This document shows, in pieces, positions 31,629 through 39,127 of a DNA stretch of 64,000 nt. Position numbers and translations under genes: made by a program. The number at the start of each line of letters is the position of its first letter. Positions within the stretch are counted from its first letter, which is position 1. Origin of the DNA: Alishewanella aestuarii B11 (GTDB lineage Bacteria > Pseudomonadota > Gammaproteobacteria > Enterobacterales > Alteromonadaceae); the NCBI RefSeq assembly GCF_000280055.1, contig NZ_ALAB01000002.1, positions 248,001-312,000 of the forward strand, written 5' to 3'. Below the pieces are notes generated by a model. The model worked only from the letters and a program-made list of their open reading frames with translations, was not told the origin of the DNA and did not search any database.

Positions 31629-32375
31629 TCAGGACGGAATATCGGGTTGACCAGCCAGGCGGTATTGAAGTGCCAAGCCCGCAGCAGCCGGATTAATATC
31701 GGCCAGTTTGTTAACCAAGGCAGTTTGTGGGGTAGCGAACTGGATCCCGGCAGTCAGGCCATACTCATCTATTCTGGCATTGCGTATCGTACCACTTAGG
31801 GTTTGTGTTGAGCCGGCCTGCGTATCGGCAAGCTGAATAATGACATCCGCAAGGCGGATCTGCTCCGGCTTATAGGTGGTGCTAAATAGAAAGCGACAGC
31901 CATTTTTCGAAATATCGATAATTTGGCCAGGTACGACAGCAGGCTTGCTGGCTTGTCCAAGATAAAGTTGCAAGTTGGCATTAAGATAAATACTGCTGCG
32001 CTTTTCGTTGCGCAAGGCTCTGCGCTGCACGGTTTGCGGAAAGTTAATCAGGATCACTTTATCCGGAAAGCGGGTAATATGTAGCAGTTCGCTGCGAAAA
32101 GCAAAGCACTCGCCCAGCGCATCTTCAACCAGAAATCGGCAAACCAAAGGTAAGCCTGTGACCAGTAACGCATCCGGCACGGCGTCTTCTTCCAGGCGAA
32201 AAAGCACATATTTACCGGCTCGATAACCCAGTAGTTCGCAGAGGCAGCGGATTTTACGTTGGCTTAGCAGTTCAAGGTCGAAACGCTGGCCAATTTTAAT
32301 ATGACTAAGCCAATCTTTATTATTACCGCTAACTGTGGGGCTTTCTTCAAATAAAAGCTGTAAGGAGTCTGACAT
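31629..32375 (-). CDS. YcgR-like c-di-GMP receptor with PilZ domain
   Basis: The protein (248 residues) has an N-terminal YcgR-type domain and a C-terminal PilZ domain. The c-di-GMP contact motifs are both present: RxxxR in QRRALRNEKR and DxSxxG in DISKNGCRF. YcgR-type proteins slow flagellar motors or tune surface behaviour when c-di-GMP rises. A GGDEF enzyme is encoded 21 kb away in the same window and pilus genes are next door, so a role in motility or attachment is plausible. The ATG at 32375 has AGGG at good spacing. Confidence 0.88.
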   Translation of the reverse strand: MSDSLQLLFEESPTVSGNNKDWLSHIKIGQRFDLELLSQRKIRCLCELLGYRAGKYVLFRLEEDAVPDALLVTGLPLVCRFLVEDALGECFAFRSELLHITRFPDKVILINFPQTVQRRALRNEKRSSIYLNANLQLYLGQASKPAVVPGQIIDISKNGCRFLFSTTYKPEQIRLADVIIQLADTQAGSTQTLSGTIRNARIDEYGLTAGIQFATPQTALVNKLADINPAAAGLALQYRLAGQPDIPS

Positions 32376-32638
32376 AGCCATCCCTGGACCGATGATTTTA
32401 ACACTTACTAATGTGCGTAATTTTTCCGCTAAGTTCAAGTAAGATCAGATAAAGTGTCTCCACTTAGCGGTAGTTTTAATACTAGTTAGCGAAATATGCC
32501 TCGAGTAGTGCAAGCCGCCTTTCCTGGAATTAGCAATAATGTCAGCTTTATTTACATTGCCTGACATGACGCCGGGTTACTTGGTTAGCGTGTTTAATTA
32601 AATTCAATAAAAACAGCCATCTAATTTTTTAATTTTGG

Positions 32639-32655
32639 TTGGCTTAGTTTTTGCT
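32639..32655 (+). promoter_or_regulatory. Sigma-54 promoter of the first PEP-CTERM gene
   Basis: TTGGC at 32639-32643 and TTGCT at 32651-32655 place GG and GC exactly 10 nt apart, the sigma-54 -24/-12 spacing. A transcript starting about 12 nt further (near 32666) would carry a 23-nt leader with the AACAAGG ribosome site before ATG 32689. PEP-CTERM genes in floc-forming bacteria are known to be RpoN and PrsR dependent. Confidence 0.65.
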
Positions 32656-32688
32656 TTGCATTGCTGCTTTTTTAACAAGGATGCAAAA

Positions 32689-33480
32689 ATGAACTCAAAA
32701 GTAGCAAAAGTTTCAATCGCAGCCTCGCTGCTGCTCGCCGCCTCGGGCGCAGCACAGGCGGCACCGGTATTTGATATCGGTATTCCGGCTAGCTGGTCTT
32801 GTCAGGGTAGTTGCGGTGCCAGTGGCGCTGACGGCGTCGTCACTCTGGCGCCAAACGGTGGTAATAACTATGCCTGGGTTTCTACCTCTGGCGGCGTCGC
32901 AGGTGTAGGCTTAGCCGGTGTTGGTGGTTCTGGTAGCCCGCAGAATGGCTCAGTATTACGCTCTGGTTTGTTTAATGCCAGCGTTGATGATGTACTGCGC
33001 TTCTCCTTTAATTATATCACCTCAGACGGCGCCGGCTTTGCTGACTACGCCTGGGCGCGTTTATTAGATAGCAGTACCAATCAGGTCGCATTGTTATTTA
33101 CGGCCCGGACTACACCAAATGGTTCTGTTGTGCCAGGCTTTAATATGCCGGTACCCAGTGTGACATTAGATCCGTTAACAGTACCAATTATTAGTGGCGC
33201 GCCGGTCTGGTCACCCTTAGGCGCCTCTTCTGGTACCTGTTTTAATTCTGGCTGTGGTTATACCGGTTGGGTAAATACCAGCTTTAGTATTGCTAATACG
33301 GGCAGCTACTTTCTGGAGTTTGGTGTCGTCAACTGGAGCGATAACGATTTCCAGTCTGGCCTAGCCATTGATGCTGTAACTATTAATGGTACGCCCGTTG
33401 GTGCAGTATCAGCTCCCTTTACCTTATTACTGCTGTCTTCTGGCTTGCTAATGCTGCGTCGTCGCCGTAATCTGCTGTAG
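32689..33480 (+). CDS. PEP-CTERM sorted exported protein
   Basis: The protein (263 residues) starts with a clear signal peptide ending ASGAAQA. It ends in the PEP-CTERM pattern: a short VSAP motif in place of VPEP, a hydrophobic stretch (FTLLLLSSGLLML) and a basic tail RRRRNLL. The body is rich in Gly, Ser and Asn and has four Cys. Such proteins are cut and anchored by an exosortase and often belong to extracellular matrix; no exosortase gene is in this window. The start at 32689 follows AACAAGG. A close paralogue at 35554 is a pseudogene. Confidence 0.85.
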   Translation: MNSKVAKVSIAASLLLAASGAAQAAPVFDIGIPASWSCQGSCGASGADGVVTLAPNGGNNYAWVSTSGGVAGVGLAGVGGSGSPQNGSVLRSGLFNASVDDVLRFSFNYITSDGAGFADYAWARLLDSSTNQVALLFTARTTPNGSVVPGFNMPVPSVTLDPLTVPIISGAPVWSPLGASSGTCFNSGCGYTGWVNTSFSIANTGSYFLEFGVVNWSDNDFQSGLAIDAVTINGTPVGAVSAPFTLLLLSSGLLMLRRRRNLL

Positions 33481-33501
33481 AGCTTGCCGGTATTAGGCTG
33501 A

Positions 33502-33530
33502 GTCTCCGGTATGCTTGCTGTGCCGGAGAC
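33502..33530 (+). terminator. Hairpin after the first PEP-CTERM gene
   Basis: GTCTCCGG (33502-33509) pairs with CCGGAGAC (33523-33530). The same hairpin follows the paralogous pseudogene at 36366-36394, so it was duplicated with the gene. No strong T-run follows. Confidence 0.5.
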
Positions 33531-33614
33531 GAATCTGCGATAGTGATTCCTGTTCCAGGATAAAACAAGAACATGGTTCGGTATCTGATCTAGTCCGGTA
33601 TCTGACCCCGAAGG

Positions 33615-33890
33615 TTAATGCGTAGCCAGCCACTCTTTTAGTGCATTATTCATCCGGGTTTGCCAGCCTTTTCCGGTTGCTTTGAAAGCAGCTAAAACAT
33701 CTGCATCAAAACGAACTGTCGTCGACACTTTAGGGTTATCAGATATAGGACGACCACCACGATTTAATTGTGCCAGTACTTTTGCCGGTAAAACGTCAGA
33801 TGCGGGTTTGAAACGATCCAGCTCTTCTTTCGTCAGATCGTCACGCAGCTCGCCATCTTCTGTAGTTAATGGTCTATTTAACTGTGCCAT
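33615..33890 (-). CDS. brnA: BrnA-type antitoxin, copy 1
   Basis: The antitoxin (91 residues from the ATG at 33890, preceded by AAAGAGAGG) has a C-terminal ribbon-helix-helix-like segment (VSTTVRFDADVLAAFKATGKGWQTRMNNAL) typical of BrnA. BrnA binds DNA and neutralises the BrnT RNase. It overlaps the end of brnT by 17 bp. Its TAA stop overlaps the last bases of the repeat copy at 33594-33616. The gene is almost identical to copy 2 at 37503. Confidence 0.9.
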   Translation of the reverse strand: MAQLNRPLTTEDGELRDDLTKEELDRFKPASDVLPAKVLAQLNRGGRPISDNPKVSTTVRFDADVLAAFKATGKGWQTRMNNALKEWLATH

Positions 33891-34143
33891 AGCGCTGTAC
33901 CTCTCTTTTATTGGCCTTTCGAAAACTGATAACCCGAATGCCATCTGGAATTAGTGTAAACACCAAAGCATGCACGCGGCCATCCAAAATGCCTAATGCT
34001 GAGTAGCGTATTTCTCCGTACTCTTTGCGATCATCCTTTGCAATTAATGCTGTGGCAAACTCAAAAAATACCGCATCATCAAAAGCTAAACCTCGCTCAT
34101 TAATGTTACGCTGATTTTTTTCAGGATCGTAAGTAATGTGCAA
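33874..34143 (-). CDS. brnT: BrnT-type toxin, copy 1
   Basis: The toxin (89 residues) begins HITYDPEKNQRNINERGLAF and ends in the conserved IRVISFRKANKREVQRY, both typical of BrnT (DUF497), a RelE-fold RNase. No ATG fits; the start is a TTG at 34143, and an in-frame TGA lies 33 nt upstream. The gene precedes and overlaps brnA, the usual BrnTA order, in which BrnA represses the operon. Confidence 0.9.
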   Translation of the reverse strand: MHITYDPEKNQRNINERGLAFDDAVFFEFATALIAKDDRKEYGEIRYSALGILDGRVHALVFTLIPDGIRVISFRKANKREVQRYGTVK

Positions 34144-34254
34144 AATTGCATCCGAATCTTCAATGTTATATCAGTTATTGTAGTAACAAAAACTAAGGTG
34201 ATCAAGATAGGGATTCTCTTCGGTATCTGACCCCGAAGGTTTCCCGAAGGTTTC

Positions 34255-34424
34255 CCCAGAACCACAGATGCAGCTTTACGTTCACTGTATATGGAAAGCC
34301 AGCAAAAGAATAACCCGGTTAGCTACTTTCTGGATTTACTCGCAGATACTGAAGCCCAAGCTGCAGCACAAAGTATTCAATTAAAACTGGAAGAAGTTGA
34401 CGATCATTGGTCTGTTGCAGCTTA
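34255..34424 (+). pseudogene. 3' fragment of an HTH antitoxin gene (duplicate of 41288-41457)
   Basis: Bases 34255-34508 match 41288-41541 over 254 bp with no difference that I can see. The copy holds only the last 56 codons of the HTH antitoxin (from PRTTDAALRSLYMES to the stop) plus its downstream flank. It is joined on the left to a repeat copy (34219-34241) and a broken echo of it (CCCGAAGG). It has no start and no DNA-binding domain. It marks an event that copied a cassette end. Confidence 0.85.
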
Positions 34425-34460
34425 AAATTAACAGAGCTCTGGGGGTTTGATAGTTCAGTA

Positions 34461-34508
34461 TCGCAGTTTGGGATTTGGGGCAAAAAGCAAGACCTGACCC
34501 CAAAGACT
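34461..34508 (+). repeat. GGGGTCAGGTCTTG repeat family, three copies
   Basis: A stretch around CGCAGTTTGGGATTTGGGGC followed by AAGCAAGACCTGACCCCA occurs at 34461-34508 and 41494-41541 and, diverged, at 46901-46951. Read on the minus strand it contains GGGGTCAG, the word also present inside the main array repeat and in the palindromes at 53.2 and 54.5 kb. Confidence 0.7.
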
Positions 34509-34594
34509 TGGCGGCAAAAAATGAAGAACCGATGCAGCATTTTACTAACACTGCATCGGTTTGCATGATTTCAGCCGTATTAACAAGCCTGAGA

Positions 34595-35407
34595 CTAACG
34601 ACCTGATTGGCGCCGCAATAACAACAAGCCCGCAGCAAGTAAGGCCAGGCTGGCTGGAGCCGGTACCGGATTAGGTGTCGGATCAATACTGCCATTACGG
34701 GCATTAAAGATATAACGACCATCAAGATTGCTATTCAGGCGGTTGCTAATCAGTGCATTAGGGCCGCCATCTAAAAAGGCGCCGTTAATGGCTGAACCGG
34801 TTAGCTCAAAAAAAGTGCCGGCCAGACCGGTACCATTAGAGAAGCCAGCCCGCGCAGAGTTGCCGCCCAAGCCATCCGCATTACCACCACTGGCAGTACC
34901 GGTTTCCCACTGAATTTTGTCGTAGTTAAAAATAATATCAAAATCACCCACGCCAATATCAGAGCGATCAACCAGGATCAGCTGAAAGCTATTTTTATTG
35001 CTATGTGCAGCCGAGCTAGAGAAGTAATCAACATCAATCCAGTTTACGCCAAAGGCGTTACGGCCATCCCATAAACCCTGACCATAAGTCACAGGGTTAC
35101 CGCTATTGCGGGTATCAACGTCAGCAAAAAAGGGCGCAATAATTTGCCGGTTGGTTGCAGTCAGGTTAAAAGGGGTAAAGGTGCTGAGTGCACTGTCAAA
35201 AGTCACGTTACCGTTATTATTGACATACAGCTGGGTAAAGTTAACGCCGAAAAAATTTGCGCTAAAACCCAGATCGACCAAACCGGTTGAGCCATCGTCA
35301 TTGCGGGCTAAAGTGGCACTGTCGAAACCACTAACAATAGCAGCTGAAGCAGGTAAAGCAGTAAAAATAGTCAGGCAGGCACCGAGGCAAAGCGTTTTTA
35401 AGTTCAT
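34595..35407 (-). CDS. Nidogen-like (NIDO) PEP-CTERM exported protein
   Basis: The protein (270 residues) has a signal peptide ending LPASA, a nidogen-like domain (about 40-170, with NNNGNVTFD, APFFADVDTRN and FGVNWIDVDYF) and a C-terminal sorting signal: VPAPASLALLAAGLLLLRRQ. NIDO domains occur in extracellular adhesive proteins. The ATG at 35407 has AAAGGA upstream; the longer frame to 35563 adds unsupported residues. It lies on the opposite strand between two related PEP-CTERM genes. Export and exosortase processing are inferred from the sorting signal. Confidence 0.88.
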   Translation of the reverse strand: MNLKTLCLGACLTIFTALPASAAIVSGFDSATLARNDDGSTGLVDLGFSANFFGVNFTQLYVNNNGNVTFDSALSTFTPFNLTATNRQIIAPFFADVDTRNSGNPVTYGQGLWDGRNAFGVNWIDVDYFSSSAAHSNKNSFQLILVDRSDIGVGDFDIIFNYDKIQWETGTASGGNADGLGGNSARAGFSNGTGLAGTFFELTGSAINGAFLDGGPNALISNRLNSNLDGRYIFNARNGSIDPTPNPVPAPASLALLAAGLLLLRRQSGR

Positions 35408-35450
35408 ATAAAGTCCTTTTAAATGGGAGTTAGGTCGTGTTATCAATACA

Positions 35451-35468
35451 ATGCCAGAAGCATGCCAA
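35451..35468 (-). promoter_or_regulatory. Sigma-54 promoter of the NIDO PEP-CTERM gene
   Basis: On the minus strand the site reads TTGGCATGCTTCTGGCAT, with GG and GC exactly 10 nt apart and a near-consensus -24 element (TGGCAtG). The start of transcription would fall about 34 nt before the ATG at 35407. Confidence 0.65.
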
Positions 35469-35553
35469 TTAAAATTGTTGATTAATATCAATTTCTTAGT
35501 TTGGTGGGTGCTAATGGTGTTGTAGATTTCGTTAAATAAGCTGACACCTAAAA

Positions 35554-36344
35554 ATGAAATCAAAATAGCACAATTTACAGTAGCAGCTTCGCTGTTACTG
35601 ACCGCGTAAGGTGCGGTACAAGCAGCACCGGTATTTGATATCGGTATTCCAGCCAGCTGGTCTTGTCAGGGTAGCTGTGGCGCCAGTGGCGCTGACGGCG
35701 TAGTCACTCTGGCACCAAACGGTGGTAGTAACTATGCCTGGGTTTCTAGCTCTGGTGGGGTTGTAGGCTTAAGTTTGGCGGGTGTCGGTGGATCTGGTAG
35801 CCCGCAAAATGGCTCAGTATTACGCTTTGGCTTATTTAATGCCGGCGTCGATGATGTACTAAGCTTCTCTTTTAACTATATCACTTCAGACTGTTCCGGC
35901 TATGGTGACTGCGCCTGGGCGCGTTTATTGGATAGCAGTGCCAATCAGGTTGCGCTGTTATTTACGGCCCGAACCACACCAAATGGTTCTGTAGTACCAG
36001 GCTTTAGTATGCCTGCACCCAGTGTCACTCTTGACCCATTAACAGTTCCAATTATTTCTGGTGCACCTGTGTGGTCACCATTAGGCAGTTCTTCGGGTAC
36101 CCGTTTTAATGCTGGCTGTGGCTATACCGGTTGGGTAAATACCAGCTTTAGTATTGCCAATACTGGCAGCTACTTTCTGGAGTTTGGTGTGGTAAACTGG
36201 TCTGACAACAATTTCCAGTCTGGCCTGGCGATTGATGCGGTAACTATTAATGGTACGCCAGTTGGCCCAGTTTCAGCTCCGTTCACCTTATTACTGCTGT
36301 CTTCTGGTTTGCTATTGCTGCGTCGTCGCCGTAATCCACTGTAA
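35554..36344 (+). pseudogene. PEP-CTERM paralogue with destroyed signal peptide
   Basis: The sequence parallels the gene at 32689 from ATG to stop. The fifth codon has lost one base (TCAAAA then TAGCA instead of GTAGCA), which makes an immediate TAG. A second lesion turns the serine of the signal peptide into TAA. Everything after the signal peptide is open to the stop at 36344 and keeps the sorting signal (VSAPFTLLLLSSGLLLLRRRR). The sigma-54 site of the intact copy is not found upstream. It cannot be exported as it stands. Confidence 0.85.
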
Positions 36345-36365
36345 CGTATAGAAGTATTAGGCTCT

Positions 36366-36394
36366 GTCTCCGGTATGCTTGCTATACCGGAGAC
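36366..36394 (+). terminator. Hairpin after the PEP-CTERM pseudogene
   Basis: GTCTCCGGTAT (36366-36376) pairs perfectly with ATACCGGAGAC (36384-36394), followed by GATTTTG. It is the homologue of the hairpin at 33502. Confidence 0.5.
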
Positions 36395-36612
36395 GATTTT
36401 GCGATAGTGATCCCTTCCTTAGGAAAAAGCAAAGCCGCATAACATTGAATTCTTTTTGTTTAATCGTTTTTACTTCCACTTGCTGTCAAGCGGTGTCTAA
36501 GATTAAACCCGCTATTTTACTGCCTGGCTTATTGTTCGGTATTTGCCTCCGAAGGTTTGCTATAGACGCCGAGAGGCTAATGGTGGACCCAACCTTCGGA
36601 AGCTTTAAAAGG

Positions 36613-36909
36613 TTAAAAACCAACAAACAGCATATCCAGCGCTTCAGATACTTCTTGTTGATGGTCAATCAGACTGCCAACTTTCTGCTTCAATTCGGCC
36701 TCTGGTACGGCTGCCATAAACTGCGTTGCCATCAGAAACGCTTGATTGTTAATGTCAAAAATAGGATTTAAGCGTTTGGCCGCTTTAGGTGCATTGTCCA
36801 GAGGCAGTAGTGGCACAACTACACGGGTGTTCAGACCAGCCAGTAAATCTGTTTGCACATCTAGTAAGTAACCGCTACTACTGGTTAGATAGACATCGAA
36901 GCGGGCCAT
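36613..36909 (-). CDS. ccdB: CcdB-type gyrase toxin
   Basis: The protein (98 residues) aligns by eye with CcdB: FDVYLTSSSGYLLDVQTDLL at the start, RVVVPLLPL in the middle and DMLFVGF at the end. CcdB poisons DNA gyrase. E. coli CcdB ends in Trp-Gly-Ile, residues needed for killing; here the end is Val-Gly-Phe, so the tryptophan is absent and activity is uncertain. The start overlaps the ccdA stop by one base (TAATG). Confidence 0.88.
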   Translation of the reverse strand: MARFDVYLTSSSGYLLDVQTDLLAGLNTRVVVPLLPLDNAPKAAKRLNPIFDINNQAFLMATQFMAAVPEAELKQKVGSLIDHQQEVSEALDMLFVGF

Positions 36910-37154
36910 TAGAAATGCCGGTACTCTGCAAGCGGTAAGCCATGCTGAGTAACAAAATCATTTGAGCTTTCAATTGCTTGGCTATTATCTTTAAGCCAGC
37001 GCTGCTGTTTTTGCAGTTTAACAGCTTGTGCAAGCCCGGCTTCTGCAGCTTGCGAGACATTAATACCCAATAGCTTTGCCTCGAGCAATAACTGACTATC
37101 AATAGAGAGGTTGGTGCGCTTTTTGTGGCTGGTTACCTGGCTGTTGGCTACCAT
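36909..37154 (-). CDS. ccdA: CcdA-type antitoxin
   Basis: The antitoxin (81 residues from the ATG at 37154, preceded by AAGGG) has an N-terminal ribbon-helix-helix segment (KKRTNLSIDSQLLLEAKLLGIN) and a C-terminal toxin-binding tail (RWLKDNSQAIESSNDFVTQHG). It would autorepress the ccdAB operon and neutralise CcdB. A longer frame to 37193 has no ribosome site. Confidence 0.88.
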   Translation of the reverse strand: MVANSQVTSHKKRTNLSIDSQLLLEAKLLGINVSQAAEAGLAQAVKLQKQQRWLKDNSQAIESSNDFVTQHGLPLAEYRHF

Positions 37155-37270
37155 AGCAATACCCTTACTTGCTGTTGTGTAGTAAATATACACACCAAAG
37201 TGTTGCGCTTCAAGCGCAGCTTTTCAACATGCTCTTATGGTATACCTACAGCTACATCACCTGGACAGAC

Positions 37271-37492
37271 GGGAGAACAGAGGGTTTTCGGGGGCCACAA
37301 GTAGCCAGGGGCCGAACGCAGTGAGTTTAGAGCCTTGATCCTGATGGGTGACTGGTGCGAACTATCGCAACCAGCAACGAGAACTAAATTGCGAAGGTTT
37401 TGGGCTTGCAGGGCGAAAAGATACGCGCACTTGCGCGCGCGGGTTCGGTTACACTATTGACACCGGGAGGCTAATGGGTGACCCCGAAGGTC
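37271..37492 (+). repeat. Long repeat family B, copy 1
   Basis: This non-coding stretch in the 348-bp gap between ccdA and brnA copy 2 is repeated at 45786-46010, with a shortened copy at 40480-40580. Shared parts include GAACAGAGGGTTTTC, AGAGCCTTGATCCTGATGGG and CTATTGACACCG. It ends in GGGTGACCCCGAAGGT, so it fuses into the main repeat motif. I see no gene in it. Confidence 0.8.
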
Positions 37493-37502
37493 CGAAAGTC
37501 TT

Positions 37503-37778
37503 TTAATGCGTTGCCAGCCACTCTTTAAGTGCATTATTCATCCGGGTTTGCCAGCCTTTTCCGGTTGCTTTGAAAGCAGCTAAAACATCTGCATCAAAAC
37601 GAACTGTCGTCGACACTTTAGGGTTATCAGATATAGGACGACCACCACGATTTAATTGTGCCAGTACTTTTGCCGGTAAAACGTCAGATGCGGGTTTGAA
37701 ACGATCCAGCTCTTCTTTCGTCAGATCGTCACGCAGCTCGCCATCTTCTGTAGTTAATGGTCTATTTAACTGTGCCAT
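37503..37778 (-). CDS. brnA: BrnA-type antitoxin, copy 2 (orphan)
   Basis: The predicted protein is identical to BrnA copy 1 (91 residues from the ATG at 37778), and the DNA differs at only a few bases near the stop. Its toxin partner is broken. The intact antitoxin could still neutralise BrnT copy 1 and so relax dependence on that operon. It follows repeat family B by 10 bp. Confidence 0.88.
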   Translation of the reverse strand: MAQLNRPLTTEDGELRDDLTKEELDRFKPASDVLPAKVLAQLNRGGRPISDNPKVSTTVRFDADVLAAFKATGKGWQTRMNNALKEWLATH

Positions 37779-37924
37779 AGCGCTGTACCTCTCTTTTATT
37801 GGCCTTTCGAAAACTGATAACCCGAATGCCATCTGGAATTAGTGTAAACACCAAAGCATGCACGCGGCCATCCAAAATGCCTAATATTTCGCTGATTTTT
37901 TTCAGGATCGTAAGTAATGAGCAA
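37762..37924 (-). pseudogene. brnT: brnT copy 2, internally deleted and frameshifted
   Basis: Compared with brnT copy 1 (270 bp) this copy is 163 bp. The 107 bp missing between the ITYDPEKNQRNI start and the ILDGRVHALVF part are not a multiple of three, so the frame is lost. The deletion ends lie at TAAT words in the intact copy, which suggests slipped recombination. The toxin is dead while the antitoxin next to it is intact. Confidence 0.88.
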
Positions 37925-38012
37925 ATGTGCATCCGAATTTTCGATGTTACATCAGTTATTGTAGTAACAAAAACCTGAGTGAGCAAGCGGGAGCTTCTTC
38001 GGGATCTAACAC

Positions 38013-38723
38013 CTAAGTCTCTTCATTGACCGGTTCCGAATAAGTAGGTTGTTTTCTGCTTGGTGTGATTGATCTCTGTACATTAAGCTGCGCATTTATC
38101 TGCTGTTTGAAGTGTTCACTGCCAAGAACCCACTCACCCTGGCTGGCTAAGCGTATTTCCGCCAACGCTTTATCCGAAAAAGGTTGTGAAAAAAGCTCTC
38201 GGTAACTTTGTTGACGTTGTGCTGCAGTCTCACCCAAAACCAAATAGGCCGGTAATGGCTGCCAAAGTTGAATGGTTTTACCTAATGCATTCGCCTGATA
38301 GCTTGACCATGGATAAGCTGCAGGATGATCAACCATACCGGCTCTAACTGGATTAAGTTCAATATAACGGCTAACTGCTAAAGCATAGCGATCATTATCA
38401 ACCAAGGTTGCTTTATATCTCCCTTCCCAGAGAGTACCGGTTCTGCCATAGCTTTTATTTATGTACCGCACATAATAACGCCCCAAGTCTTGCATCATCA
38501 GGCTCAGGCTATTTTCTAACTGCGGGGTTGCCAGTAAGTGTACATGATTCGTCATCAGTACAAAGGCATGGATAGCGACCTGATGCTGCTGGGCATAGTG
38601 TTGCAGCCTTTCAAGGTAAACAGTGTAATCCTGCCTGGTGAAAAAACAGACCTGACGATTGTTGCCCCGCTGAATAATATGTTGTGCATACCCGGGTAAG
38701 CTAAAACGTGGTTGTCGCGGCAT
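38013..38723 (-). CDS. REP-associated tyrosine transposase (RAYT, Y1_Tnp)
   Basis: The protein (236 residues) is a single-domain HUH nuclease of the IS200/IS605-related Y1 family. It shows GYAQHIIQRGNNRQVCF at the N-terminus, the HUH motif in MTNHVHLLATP, and GTLWEGRYKA and YIELNPVRAGMV downstream; the nucleophile is probably a Tyr in RYYVRYIN. RAYTs act on short palindromic REP sequences. The gene is flanked by a degenerate repeat near 37997-38020 and a near copy at 38817-38839, and is the only recombination enzyme in the island that looks complete. Confidence 0.93.
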   Translation of the reverse strand: MPRQPRFSLPGYAQHIIQRGNNRQVCFFTRQDYTVYLERLQHYAQQHQVAIHAFVLMTNHVHLLATPQLENSLSLMMQDLGRYYVRYINKSYGRTGTLWEGRYKATLVDNDRYALAVSRYIELNPVRAGMVDHPAAYPWSSYQANALGKTIQLWQPLPAYLVLGETAAQRQQSYRELFSQPFSDKALAEIRLASQGEWVLGSEHFKQQINAQLNVQRSITPSRKQPTYSEPVNEET

Positions 38724-38845
38724 AACGGTTTTGTTATTTAAATAATGTTAAATATTGTTTAAATAACTTGGTTTTTCAAGTTTTGGTTTAAGTGCCCCAC
38801 GCAGGTTGGCTTGCTGTTCAGTATCTGACCCCGAAGGTCCCAAGG

Positions 38846-39127
38846 TCAGGGGTGTGATTGCATATAATCTTTCAGTGCCTGTTCAAGCCTTGTTTGCCAT
38901 CCTTTTCCACTGGCACGGAAATAACCCACCACTTCAGGCGACAAACGAATCGTTACGCTTTCTTTTTTAACCGCAGCTTTAGGGCGGCCCATTTTGGCCA
39001 GTGGCTGAAACTGCGCAAAGTCATCGGCTGTTGCTTCAAAATCATCTGTATCAGCAGCTATCATTTCGTTAATTTGCTGATCCTCTTCCGGCGTTGGCCG
39101 ATTAAGTTGTCTGTTTTGTTGCTTCAT
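38846..39127 (-). CDS. BrnA-type antitoxin, third set
   Basis: The antitoxin (93 residues from the ATG at 39127) has an acidic N-terminal half and a C-terminal VTIRLSPEVVGYFRASGKGWQTRLEQAL segment, the BrnA DNA-binding fold. It is clearly diverged from copies 1 and 2. It overlaps the toxin gene by 26 bp. Its TGA lies only 6 nt from the repeat copy at 38817-38839. Confidence 0.87.
   Translation of the reverse strand: MKQQNRQLNRPTPEEDQQINEMIAADTDDFEATADDFAQFQPLAKMGRPKAAVKKESVTIRLSPEVVGYFRASGKGWQTRLEQALKDYMQSHP

Noticed and set aside
35470..35553. Sigma-54 promoter before the PEP-CTERM pseudogene
   Set aside because: Checking each GG in this stretch, none has GC at the required 10-nt distance.
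36379..36771. Plus-strand 130-codon frame downstream of the PEP-CTERM pseudogene
   Set aside because: It runs antisense through ccdB, which has clear family resemblance and a coupled ccdA.
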